Source of the DNA: Cervus elaphus
Taxonomy: Eukaryota > Chordata > Mammalia > Artiodactyla > Cervidae
Direction: 5' to 3'
NCBI RefSeq assembly: GCF_910594005.1
Contig: NC_057826.1
Location: 20,803,501 to 20,867,500 of the forward strand
Length of the DNA stretch: 64,000 bases
Below are positions 10,676 through 22,724 of this stretch, one piece after another. Position numbers and translations under genes: made by a program. The first letter of the stretch is position 1, and each line of letters begins with the position of its first letter. The notes below the pieces were generated by a model. The model had not been told where the DNA came from. It saw only the letters and a list, made by a program, of their open reading frames with translations, and did not search any database.

Positions 10676-13434
10676 ACAGTAAGACAAATCTAGGTGCATG
10701 CTCGCCATTCCAGGGAAGGTTCCCAAGTCATCATGGCTCTGGAGGACCCCGTCTCATGACTCTGCAGCAGCACGACTCTGTCAGCCCTTGCTCTTTCCCC
10801 AGGAAAGCTGGGAGTGCTGTCTTCCCAGGAGCCCTTAGCTCTGGCCAGGCACATTGGGAGATGCCAGCACACTTATGGCATCAAGTGATGTCCCCAGCTC
10901 CTTCCTGCCCTCTTGTGCAAGGTACCAACCCAGTACCCTTCTAGTGGCCTTCACTGAAGAGTTTGAAGAAAACCAAAGACCATGGCACCATTCCCTCCCA
11001 AACCCCTAGCTATTTTTTCCGTCCTCATCTAAAAACGAAGTGAGGGTAAGAAGGACCATTCTCTTTCCAGCATGCTGAACTGAAAAGAATTAGGAATCCT
11101 TAGAACACTTTTAACTGTGAAACCAATTTCCAAGGAGAGATGGAGGCAGACAAAATGAGAGGGAACATGAGTAATTGCACTCTGGATTTCCTTTGAAATT
11201 TCTAACACAGATGCTAGGAGCAGAGTTCTCAGTAACAAAGTCCTAACGCTTATGGTCATAGTAGTGTTGGCAGCTCTGTCTGCAGACCAAGAACCTCTAC
11301 AGGTCAGAGTGAGTGCAGACTTTATCTACCTTTCAGGACTTTGAATTATGTTCACCAAGATCCCCAAACCTTAATTTTGAACAGTGTTTCTCAACTTTTG
11401 CTTTATTATTGTCTATCTAAGGAGCATTTTTAGGCATTTTCTCCTTAACTAGTTTCCTAATGAAATTTTAATAACAAAGATACACTGTATCTCTGTATGC
11501 TCTGCATATTTATGTACCATATGTATGTCTATACTTTATAAGTAAAAAGAGAAAGGGTTCTCTTGTGCCCCCAAAACCAATTTTCACCTCTTTGTTGAAA
11601 GCTAGGAGCAGGTAGCTTTACTTACATTGAGAATGCACAGACCCAAGATTTTTCTGTTTTCTCCCTCAGCAAGGGGAAGGAACATGAGCACTGTGGTCTC
11701 AGACACTGTGGTTACACAATCCCTTCTTCCGAGACCCCCAGCAACCTTTGGGGACTAAACACTATATTCTCCAAGCATTAACTATTAATGGAGAATACAA
11801 GTTCTCATATCGTCTGCAAGGCCAGTCAGGTCATCAGTAATAACAACCTCCACCATTTGGAGCTCCCAAATGGCAGACTTCCCTGCATCTTATCAGGGGA
11901 AGGAGAAAGAACACAGAGGGCTGATCCCTTTTTTTACACCAACACCCCAGCCCTGGGATCTTAAGATTCAATAGCTATGGAGATCCTGACCCTTGCTGGA
12001 GGCGGAGGCCAGCAATCTGACAGTTGTGTGACACCTGACCCTGCGTGTCATGTGCCGACGTAAGACCCAACTCCCACAGGGGCCAGGGTGATCCCGAACA
12101 AGCCGACAGTCATCCCCGGACATGAGATGTGTCAGGAGGAGAGGAATAATGAAGCTGAATATCTTATTTGCCTCAAACTGGAGTCCTGATCAGTCATCTT
12201 TTGACACCAAACTGCACATTTGATCTGGAAGTCATTGAGGGAGAATAAACACAGTGCAAAAACACACAATGTCATTTTTTAAAATAGCATCACTTCCCCG
12301 ACTCTATTAACACCCCTTTCCGTTGAATTCAATGACCCACTGAATGAAGTCTTTTGGCAGCTGCGATGCACATTTGGTTGCTCCTGCCGGATGCAGGGTT
12401 CACAGTCTGAATAGCCCAGCACAGCGTGCTCAGCCCCTCCACACAGGGTGGCTTCCTTTCAGGGGTCTTAAAGGTAACAAAGGGAAAGTGAGAAATCAGA
12501 CATTCTCAGAGGGACAATGGTGACAAGCCAAGTGCAAAATGGCTTATGTGATATCTTGATATTCAATTAAAATCATCCCATACTCCAAGAGCTATCTCCC
12601 TCACTCTCTGGAGCAGGAAGACAGAAAATACTCTGTTTATCTCTCCCATCACTGACAGGAGAGGCTGGGACGGCCCATCTGGTCCAGCAATCAGCAAAGA
12701 AGTCTGCTGCTCAAGGAGAGGAAGGAGGGCTTCCAGTCTCCCCCCGCCCCGGGGAAGTCGAGGACCTCCACGATTGCCCAGATGCAGGTTCAGAAGCCCA
12801 CAGAGCGTGAAGCCACGTGTAGGGAGCGAATCTTCCTGCAGGGAAGGGTCACCGAGGGTGAAGACATACAGCTGCACTGCCACCACGGAGGCCCTAGCTG
12901 GAAACCTTTATGAAGTGAGAAAAGACAAGGTGCCCTGCTGCCAGGAGAACCACCTGTGAAATCCAGCATGCCCCAAGGATGGGGAGCCAAGCCAAAGCCA
13001 ACAGGACCCTCTGACCATCACCTCCGGGCACCTGGGCACCTGGCGTCCAACCCAGCAAACAAGCGCACCCTTCTCTCAAACATAGGTCCAAGGCCTGGGT
13101 CCAAGGTCCACATCAAGCCTGCTTCCTGGCAAGCCCTGGGGCAACACCAGGCCCCACACTGGGCCCCGTGGAGAGAGAAAAGGTTCTAAACGTACTCCTG
13201 GCCTCCCAGTTTCCAGTGGGGTCACTGTGCAGACCCCAGCTTTACATCCACTAAGTTGGATAAACTGAACCCTTCGCTTTCTTCTCTGGGCAGTGATACC
13301 CTCTTCTAAAAGTGAAGGATAACTGCATCCTAGCCTCAGGACACTGTGGCTATAAAAGACTCTTACAGGCCTCTTAAAGAAGGCATTAAATCATCTAGTG
13401 TTAAATCATCTTCTCCAACTGCTTACTTTCAAAA

Positions 13435-14358
13435 CTGGATTTGCAGCATGAAAATTCGACAGTTTTTAAAATAAAAAATCAAGTAAACCTTACAACTCAA
13501 TAAGAGGACAAACAGCCTGATTTTAAAATGGGTAAAATATTTCAATAGACATTTCCAAGATGCACGGACAGCTAATAAATACCCAAAAAGACGTTCAATA
13601 GCATTAACTGTTAGGAAACCACAAATTAAAACCATGATGAGATACCACCATGTACCTACTAGAACACCTAAAAATTTTTAAAAAGACACTATCAAGTGAC
13701 AAGGATACGGAGGAGCTCAAATCCTCATTCATTCTTCATGGGAATGTAAAATTGGGTAGCCACATTGGAAAAGAGTCTGACAATTTCTTCAAAAATTAAA
13801 CATAAACTTACCAGTCAATCTTGAAATTTTACTCCTGGGAATCTATCCAAGAAAAATAAAGACATATCCGCCCAAAGACATATATACACATATTCATAGC
13901 AGCATTATTCATTAATAACCTCAAACTGGAAATAATTCAGATGTTCTTCTATTGGTGAAGAGGTAACCAAATTGTGATACATTTATACAATGGAGTATTA
14001 TTTAGCAATTAAAAGGAATGAATTACTGATACATGTAATAATATAGCTGAACTTCAAAAATATTACACTACATAAAAGAAGCCATGCACAAATACTACAT
14101 ATGGTATGACCCCATTATATAAAATGCTTAGTAAAGGTAAATCTATTATAGAGACAGAAAGCAGATACATGGTTGCCTGAAGGACAGAGTCAATATAACT
14201 ATAAATGGGTACAAGGTTTCTTTGGGAAGTGATGGAAATGGTCTCTAGTAATAGCTGTACTTCTCTACAGATGTACTAAATTCACTGAATTGTACATTTT
14301 ACAATGGGTAAGTTTTATGGTGTGTAATTATACCTTAATAAAGGTTTTAAAACAAAGG
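13435..14358 (+). mobile_element. Old L1 LINE 3' end
   Basis: Includes TGATGAGATACCACCATGTA, CATAGCAGCATTATTCATTA, TTTATACAATGGAGTATTAT and a 3'UTR ending TACCTTAATAAAGG. Strongly 5'-truncated and without an open frame. Confidence 0.92.
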
Positions 14359-14698
14359 AGGGACAGAGCACCCAAGACGTCACAGATACATCATCAGGAG
14401 GCAGTGGCTAGATTATTCAAGCGGTCCTTAATTTGGGGGGAGACTCTTCCACAGAGCTTAAAGAAAAATACATCTGAATCTCAGTTTACACATATGCACA
14501 TGATGATTTCATGTGTGTGTATGTTCACTCTTGGTGATTCTTACAGACCTGCAATAGTAAGACTTTATTTTTTGTTGATGCCATAATACTCCTCCAGATG
14601 GAGAAGAAGATAGAATACTGAAAAAAAAAAACCCAATTCAAAGATGATCATTTCCCTTGCAGGGAGAAAAGGTAAATTTGGAAACATTAAAGAAAAAT

Positions 14699-14850
14699 AG
14701 GGGTTTCACAGGTGGCCCTGGTGATAGAGAACCCTCCTGCCAACGCAGGAGACATAAGAGACAAGGGTTTGAACCCTGGGTCGGGAAGATCCCCTGGAGG
14801 AGGGCATGGCAACCCACTCCAGTATTCTTGCCTGGAGAATCCCATGGACG
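14699..14850 (+). mobile_element. Bov-tA SINE, 3' truncated
   Basis: Head and middle are present (AACCCTGGGTCGGGAAGATC, CAACCCACTCCAGTATTCTT), but the match stops after AATCCCATGGACG. Confidence 0.9.
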
Positions 14851-14947
14851 TGTGTAGATAGAAACATAACATTCATTATTCTAAATGACATAGTCCTGAG
14901 ATTGGGCACAGAAATAAAGAAATCCTAAGGCTGACTTAGGGTGTTGT

Positions 14948-15168
14948 GAAGAGCCGACTCATTGGAAAAGACCTTGACGCTGGGAAAGACTGAAGGCAAA
15001 AGGAGAAGGGGGCAGCAGAGGAACAGGATTAGATGGCATCACCGACTCAATGGACATGAATCTGAGCAAACTCCCGGAGATAGGGAAGGACAGGGGAGCC
15101 TGGCGTGCTGCAGTCCATGGGGGTCGCAAAGAGTCGGACACAACTGAGCAGTTGAACAACAACAGCCA
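14948..15168 (+). mobile_element. BovB LINE 3' tail
   Basis: GAGCCGACTCATTGGAAAAG through GTCGGACACAACTGAGCAGT to a GAACAACAACA tail. Confidence 0.92.
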
Positions 15169-15654
15169 GAGAAAAATAAGCCAAACCTGAGAAAATTTCT
15201 CAAGGATGACGTCAAGATCAAGAATAATACGTGTTAGCACATTTTGTAACACTCAGAGTTCCTAGCAGGTTGCTTTCTTCATCTATTCTTGCCACTGGCC
15301 AGGCCAGAGGAAGTCACCAGGCAGATAAAAAGAGGTTGAGCTTCAACACAAGGAAGTGATTTGTTCAAGACCCCAGAGGCAGTGAGCAAGCGGTGCTGGC
15401 AACTGCTCAGGCCCGGAGCAGGCATCTGGCCTCCCCCAAATTCCCCAGCCCCCCAACCACGCCTCCCCTTGCAGGTGCAGCCCCAGAGAGCCGCAGCCCG
15501 CGCACGGACCCTGTAAGTCCATCCAGACAGTGGGTTTGTGTGGCCACACAATTCCCTGCCCTGCGAGAAGGCCTGGCCCACGCACAGACAGCTGGAAGTC
15601 ACTTCGACCCCCAATGACACTGTTCAAAGCCCCCTCTGTTTGGCTTTTTGATTC

Positions 15655-15732
15655 CTGATTGACATTCGCTGGCGAGTGGAGATAAATGCCGCGCTGAGGA
15701 CAATGTTGACCCGCTCTGACTATTCGCAAGGA
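15655..15732. promoter_or_regulatory. CpG-retaining unique patch in intron 5
   Basis: Six CpGs survive in under 80 bases inside a CpG-poor intron, with GATAAA and TTGACATTCGC-type motifs and no repeat similarity that I recognise. CpG retention with no transposon match is common in conserved enhancers, but nothing here proves one. Confidence 0.2.
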
Positions 15733-16804
15733 AAGACTTTTCAGAATAACAAACAAAACAAAACAAAACCCCCAAAACATTGGTGTGCTTAAGGGACTGA
15801 ATAGAGCCCAAGAGGTCCAAGGAGGCAGGGCCGGGCCTTTCAAGGGGCTGGCAAGTCCATTGAGGAGTTAATTGTTTGGGTGTACAATGAGTTTATTCTG
15901 ACCACATACAAAGAGCTTTCTCTTCCAGGTCCTTCAAAAGCAAATGTGTCAAAGGGGCCAGAGGAGGAATCTGTATTAATGGCATCTCTTGGGGTCTTGA
16001 GACTGAGGAGCCTTGGAGAATGAGAGAAAAAGAAACCACCACCCCCATCCTGAGATTCGGAAAGTCTCTCAATGATCCCAAGTCCCCTTCGATTCTTGGG
16101 TTCTGCCCAAACCCTGGTCCATCACTGGTCACCCTCCCTCTTGGATTCATTCAGGCTGCAAGACATGGAGATAAACTTCAGCCCAATAGAAATGTTGGAA
16201 GGTTCTTGCTATTGAAGGGACTACATTTATTCCAGAGCCATCATCCCCCTCAGCATGTGATTCAGACCCAGTGTGAAAGTCGAGACAACTTATTCCAGGC
16301 ATCACAGGGAGACAACAGTGCCTGTTTACAGAAATGTCCCTTAAGAACCTGGCCCGAATCATACCAGGGGGAGGATGGAATTGTTAGTTAACCTCAACAT
16401 TTCCTGAGGTCCCATGACCAACGAGGCTCAGAAATGTCCAACGAGGCTCAGCTGAGAGCTGTCCCGATTCTGACCTTTGAGAACAGAAGTTATCTGAGTA
16501 CTTCAGATCCTTTCCAGAGTGAGAGATCAATGCTCTACATTCTGCCTACCCATCTGCACCTTCCTTCCCAATACAATTGAAAGCAAGCTTAAAACTGTCT
16601 TTTTGCAAGCAGTTACCAACATCGTCAAGCTCCACATTTTCTTGAGTAAGAACAGAAACAAAGGGTTGGTGAAAAGGGTAGACCAGAGATGGAAGAAGAG
16701 GGTGGTGAGAGGGGTGAGGCGTGGGGGGTTGGTGACACTGGCAGCAACAGAGTTGGTTCAGAGCTGGGTTCGCACAGAGACTGGGCTAATCTTTTAGACT
16801 AGAA

Positions 16805-18560
16805 ATGACTTTGCAACAGGTAATTGTAAACAGAGAGGTCCTATGTACCCTTCATCCAGTTTCCTCCAATGTAGCATCTTTACAGTTAATATAATCATAT
16901 AGACAACATCATAATAGTATAATATCAAAATCAGGAAATTTTGATATTGCTATAATCCAGGGACCTTATTCACATCCCACCAGTTTTGCATGTACTTGTT
17001 TCTGAGTGTCTGGTTGGGTGGGCAGTGTGTAGCTCTATGCGATTTTATCCATGTGCAGATTCATGTAACCACCTGCCACGATCAAAATATAGAACTAGTC
17101 CATCACTACAAAGATATCCCATGTGCTACCCTTTTATAATCACACTTCCCCTTCTCCACCTCATCCTTCACCCCTGGTAACCACTAACCCTTTCTCCATC
17201 TCTATAATTTTGTCATTTTCAGAATGTTATATAAATGGAATCACGCAGTGGACGATTTCTGGAGGTTGGACTTTTCCACTCTGCATAATGCCCTTGAAAT
17301 CCATCCAGCTGTTGCTGCATGTGTCAACAGAGTGTTCCTTTACGTTACTGAGTAGTATTCCATGGAATGGATGCACCTCAGTTTGTTTCACCCATTGAAG
17401 GACATTTGGGTTGTTTTCACCCTTGGTTATTACAGATAAAGCTGCTGTGACTACTTGTGTACTGGTTTTTCTGTGGACATAAGTTTTCATTTCTCTGGAA
17501 TAAATAATCAGGAGTGCAATCACTAGATTATATATGGTAAGCATATGTTTTGTTGTTTACTTTTTTAGGAAACTTCCAAAGTACCTTCCAGAGTGGCTAT
17601 ATCATTTTACATTCTTACCAACAATTTATGAAAGATCCAGTTCCTCTGCAGTGACATTTGGTATTGTCACTATTTTAGCTCTTCTGATAGGTGTGTAGTG
17701 ATATCTGATCATGTTCTTAATTTGCACTTTAAAATTTTTGATCAAAGTATAGCTGTTTTACAATATCTTGTAAGGTTTGGGTGCACAGCACAGCAATTCA
17801 GTTATGCATATATATGCATATTCTTCCTCAGATTCTTTTCCCTTATAGATTTCTCAGATTCTTTTCCCAGTATTATTACATAATACTGAGTCTAGTTCCC
17901 TGTGCTATGCAGTAGTTCCTTGCTGGTTAATTTGCACTTTTTATAAGTAATGACGTTGAACATCTTTTTGTGTGTTCATTTGCCTTCTGCATATGTGCTT
18001 AGGTGAAAAGCTCATTCATGTATTTTGTTCATTTTTAAATTAAATTGTTTTTCCACTGTTAGGTTTTTTAGCATTCTTTATATGTTCATACGTCCTCTGT
18101 CAGATAGGTGGTCTGTAAGTATTTTCTCCAAGTCTGCAGTTTTTAATTTCCTTAACAAGATATTTTGAAAGCAAGTTTTCAATTTTGGTTAAGTCCAACT
18201 TGTCAATTTAAAAAATTTTTGAATCACATGTTTGGTATTCTAAAACACTAAAGCTCAAGGTTCACCTACCTATAAGTTCTAAAAATTTTCTCCTACGATT
18301 TCTTGTAAAAGTTTTAATAGCTTTAGATTTTACATTTAAGCCCAAGATCCATTTTGAGTTAATTTTTGTATGAGGTGTGAGGTTTAGGCTGAAGGTCTTG
18401 GGGAGTTGTTTTTGTTTTTGTCTACTGGGTGCCCAATTGCTACAGCACTATTTGTTGAAAGGACTATCTTTACTCCACTGAATTCCTTTTGCACGTTTCA
18501 AAAATCAGTTTGCTGAGCTTGTGTAGGTCTGTTTCTGGGTTCTCGGTTCTGTTCTGTTGA
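16805..18560 (-). mobile_element. L1 LINE 3' part, minus, about 1.75 kb
   Basis: On the minus strand this runs from ORF2/3'UTR sequence to an L1 3' end. Plus-strand landmarks are TAGTATTCCATGGAATGGAT, TTTCATTTCTCTGGAATAAA and GATAGGTGTGTAGTGATATC. No reading frame survives. Another L1 piece is nested at 17742-17935. Confidence 0.9.
17742..17935 (-). mobile_element. Younger artiodactyl L1 fragment nested in older L1
   Basis: AAAGTATAGCTGTTTTACAA, GTGCACAGCACAGCAATTCA and AGTTCCCTGTGCTATGCAGT match artiodactyl L1 sequence and interrupt the older L1 (TTTGCACTTT recurs at both sides, at 17720 and 17930). Confidence 0.78.
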
Positions 18561-18564
18561 TCCC

Positions 18565-18885
18565 TGGGTCAACAGACAGTGAAAATACTCTGTATGATAC
18601 TATAATGGTGGATACACACATAGACTACATGTGTGTCTATTCCCACAGAGTATACAACACCAAGAGTGAATCCTAATATAAACTGTGAACTTCGGGTGTT
18701 AATGATGTGTCAATTTAGGTTCATCAGCTGTAACAAAGGTACCCACTCTGGTGGGGGGTGTTGATGGTGGAGAAGGTGACACATGTGTGGGGACAGGGGG
18801 CATATAGAAAATTTCTGGACCTTCCTCTTAATTTTGCTGTGAACCTAAAACTACTCTTAAAAAACTAAGTCAAAAATGAATTTAA
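18565..18885 (+). mobile_element. L1 LINE 3' end, plus
   Basis: TGATGTGTCAATTTAGGTTC, CCCACTCTGGTGGGGGGTGT and TTTTGCTGTGAACCTAAAAC are an old L1 3'UTR. It sits head-to-head with the minus L1 ending near 18560. Confidence 0.85.
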
Positions 18886-19095
18886 AAAGAATAAAATAGA
18901 CATTTAAAAATATGGAGTCATCACATTTGTTTAGATGACCAAAGGAAAGCATGGATTGAAAATTCATAAAGGGTCAAGAAGGGAGTAAAATATTAAAGAT
19001 CTCTTGGTTTAAAAAAAAGATAACATACAGTGATTCCTCTCACTTTCTTTTTAAAAATTGTTTCAGCTACTCTAGTACCATTGCCTTCTCTGGGA

Positions 19096-19180
19096 GATAG
19101 TAAGGGACAGGGAAGCCTGGCGTGCTGCAGCCCATTGGATGGGGAAGAGTCGGGACACAACTTGAGGACTAAACAACACC
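19096..19180 (+). mobile_element. BovB/Bov-tA 3' tail fragment
   Basis: GGGAGATAGTAAGGGACAGG, AAGCCTGGCGTGCTGCAG and a CTAAACAACACC tail. Confidence 0.85.
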
Positions 19181-19689
19181 ACCATTGTCTTTCCACATAA
19201 ATTTTAGAATAAGCAGCCCTTGAACCTCATGGCTTTCCTTCAACAGGTGCAACAGGATGGACAGTGACAACTCCTTGGCCTTGACCACAGGAGCTACGTG
19301 GCACTTAGGGCTGAAGAAGTGGTTCAGATGTGGCCCCAAGGCCTGTCCACCCACAGGCTGAAATCCCTGCCTCCCTCCAGCTTGCTGGGCCACATTTGGA
19401 ACTGAACTCATTCAGCCAAGAAACTTATCTTCAGTGGCCAGACAAGCTTGGAGCCGTCCCCTAGACTTCGGGAGCCTCACAAAGGTAACAGGCAGAAGAA
19501 TCAAGAACTTGCCACTGGACCATGCTTATCCCAGGCAGCCTCCTTCAAGGGTCTCTCCTTAGAGGCTCTAACCCTGGGGGCTACTGGCCAGGGCATTTGG
19601 AGGAGCCACCTGCCATCCCTCCCCTGCTTCCCAGTATCCCAGCATCTAGAAGTCTGTGCTCCTCTGGGAGGCTTCCCCTCCATGACGAT

Positions 19690-19830
19690 GTCTTCGACAA
19701 GAAGAGGCTAAGACCATCAGAGTGTGAGCTCCACGAGCTGAGGGCCCTTACATTTCACCCGTCACTGGGTCCTCAGGGACTGTAATAAAGCTGGCACTGA
19801 AGTCTCAGTGAATATTTGTTGAATGAAAGA
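19690..19830 (+). mobile_element. L2 LINE 3' end
   Basis: AGTGTGAGCTCCACGAGCTG then GAATATTTGTTGAATGAAAG is the L2 terminal sequence. Confidence 0.65.
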
Positions 19831-21602
19831 ACAAAACAGCCAAGTATAAAACACCAGTGGTCACTAACAACACTGGGGGACTCGTCAGAATCCACGGCTA
19901 GAGGGCATTTCCAGATCACAAACCCCATTTCCTCTCCACTCCTTGGAAATCAGGTATCCTCCATTCATAAACTTTCTCTTGGAGACCACAGAATAGGGGC
20001 TGAGATGCAGGGCGGGCAGTTGAGTAGATGGAGTTACTCCCTGCTGGGGGAGTAATGAACAGTGGGTAGTGGGAGATGAGGGGCACACGTGAACACTCAA
20101 GCACACTCGTGCACACCCCTTCTGCAACTGATCTCTTTGAAGCTGATATACTGATATGCCAGGCTGGGTCAGGGTGGCTCTGACAACAGACAGCAGCAGC
20201 AACCTGCATGCAGAGGGGGAAAGAGCTGCATCTCATGGGCCTGGAGCTACTTAGGTGCAGTTTGTAGCAGGTACGCATCAGAATGAATGGTTCTCCACAG
20301 GGAAATCCAATGTGAGCCGAGGTCAACACATAGAGGTCATCAGTTGCCCATCTCCATTCAAATCCAGCCCAGGCTGGAAGGTAATCAGACTTAAGCCATC
20401 TGGTGGCAAGGCTGACTGATCACCTATGGATCTGGCCACCTTCTCTGGGCTGAGAGAAGAGAAAAAAGAGGTGGCTGGGAAGAGGTGAAAGACATGTGAA
20501 CGGGGTGACATTCTGTGTATAGGATGCTCTGAGACGGCTGGCTCTGTACACCTCAACCAGGTTCGAGGCAATGCAAGAAAATCCCTTCAGGTGTACTTAA
20601 CCCCCATGAGGGCGGAGGCTAGAGACCACACGAGCCCCTTCATCTGGGAGACCTACCATCCATCACCCCTGCCCTAAGTACATCCCTCAGCCCTGAGGGG
20701 AAGTGCTGTTAGCTCCACCATTTGAGTGACAAAGGTCAGGCTGGCATCAACTTGTAGACCAAACACCGTGAGAGATCCTCAAAACTGAGACCCAGAGACG
20801 GACTCTGAAAAAATAACTATGACTCATTCTTCACTTGGAACACATACTATGGAGCAGTCAGTGGAGGGGCAGTGAGGTGGAGGGGGGTGCACAATAAAAG
20901 AAGTCTCTATGAGTTGAATTTTGGAAGTTCCGCTTCTCTCCAAGACTGGCTTGCCAAATACAGGAGCACGTGAAGAAAAGAGAGCAGTTTTCTAAATGTT
21001 TTTATTCTTCTCTCACTTTCCTTACACTACTCACTCCCAGAGCTCTTAGAAGTAAGAAAAGAGCAAACTGCAGAAAACTCCCAATGACCCTAAATTTTCA
21101 TTGGCCATGTATCCTAGGCGCTCCAGAGAAAAAGTTCCCAGAAACTGCCAGAAATCATTGTCCAAGTCCTCTCCTACTACTCTCCCATTCTTCACCTGCC
21201 CCACCAACACCCCGCTGGAGGCCGAGAACATCCTTACTGCACCTCATAAGCAATGGAGCCTAGGACCAGTCCCTGACTGTGTTAGGTTATCCTGGAAACT
21301 CCCTCAAATCACCCACATTTGTTAGCATCTGGACCCCCAAAAGAGGCACCCCAGGAAAGTCCAAGAGCCTTGGCGGGCCAGGAAAAGCTGCTCAGGGTAA
21401 AATCACCACCTCTAAATCACATTTTGCTTCCCAGTCACTTTTCTACTTCAATGGAAACCCCAAATTCCTTCCTCTCAACTTCTGCAGCTTTCAACTGTTC
21501 TAGCAGCAGATGGTCAGAACTCAGGGGTTGCTGGGGGGTCCTTTCCTCTCTTCTGATATTCCTCTGTAGCATCAATAAAACACATGTGGATGCACGTGTG
21601 CC

Positions 21603-21619
21603 CCCCCGCCCCCCCCCAA
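21603..21619. repeat. C-rich homopolymer run
   Basis: A run of C broken by one G in otherwise unique intron 5 sequence, next to a CACATGTG/GCACGTGTG-rich stretch. Confidence 0.9.
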
Positions 21620-22678
21620 ATGCACACATACCCCTTCCATCTCTCTCAGAGGGCGAGGACCATCAGAGAAGGGATGGCTGCAGGATGGGAGTGCCCCAGA
21701 TCAATGGATATTTGAAACTCAAACACATGGCCCGGGACCTACCCCGCATGTGTTAATTACCACACATGTGCCCATAAAGGAGTCCAGGGAAACACAAGGG
21801 GCCCAAAGAACAGAGCACAGTGAAGACATTCCAGGGGATTAAGTAAACAGTCTGAAGTTCTGACCCTCCTCCCCTCCTGCAGCACGTGCATCTGGGTAAG
21901 ATAACCGGGCCTCCCTCCCTCCCTCCTTCCCCCACGTCTCCCCTCAGGCCCCACACCTGTGGACCCGGGAGCAGGAGCGACCCAGACCTGCTTGCTGGCC
22001 AGATGCCTGTGACCTGCTACTGCCTGGCCTCTCTCCCTCTCTCCTGCCTCCTGCTATCTCCCCGGGCCTCCTCCCCCAGCCTCCTCCCGCTCTGCCTTTC
22101 TCCTCCTTGCCTTCAGAGGACTGATTCCTGGCCGGCAACCAGACCCTCCGTGGCACAATACGCCTTTTCATTCCTCCCAGGCAGAGAGAACCGATCCTTC
22201 CAAGTCCGGTCCGTGGAGCATGTTCAAAAAGGCAGAAGGGTGGGGAAAGAAAGGACTGGGTGTGCTCCTCCCCTGCTCCCACCACCCCCCCAGCCCCCAC
22301 ACACACATACACCCAGACCCCCAGTCTCGCCTCCTTTCTGGCCGTCCTCTGGGCTGAGCATCCCTCTGGGCAGGTCTCTGGAGCTGCGGCTCTCTCGGGA
22401 GATGCCTTCTGGGAGACCCCCCATGTGGGCACCGGCTCAGACAAGGGCCTTTTGTGTCCTCCCACCTGCTGCCCTCCGGAGCACATTCCATTCTTAAGTG
22501 GCAGCTGAAGAGGCACCTCGGCAGGCCCGACACAGAATATTACCAATGCCCTCTCGCACCCTGTCCTCATTCAAACCCCAGCTTCCTGGGCAGGTGTGGC
22601 TTCAGGTGGGCCTTCCCACAGGTGGCTTTTCACTGCCCTGCCCGCGGCAGACAAAGAGAAGAGATTCAACACCTCTGC

Positions 22679-22724
22679 TGTTGTTCAGGTGTGTCTGACT
22701 CTGCGACCCCACAGACTGCAGCAC
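22679..22724 (-). mobile_element. BovB/Bov-tA tail fragment, minus
   Basis: GTTGTTCAGGTGTGTCTGAC then TCTGCGACCCC is the reversed 3' tail. Only about 45 bases are present. Confidence 0.7.

Noticed and set aside
16805..18885. Single L1 with twin-priming inversion
   Set aside because: The inverted part carries its own L1 3' end, different from that of the plus part, so two separate elements fit better.
21747..21768. CATGTGT...ACACATG palindrome around TAATTA
   Set aside because: Only seven-base arms beside other CA/TG-rich sequence. Too likely by chance to report as a finding.
21944..22570. Overlapping 203 and 208 codon frames on opposite strands
   Set aside because: GC-rich, stop-poor intronic sequence with low-complexity composition and no domain, and both strands open at once. 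I found no splice or family support.
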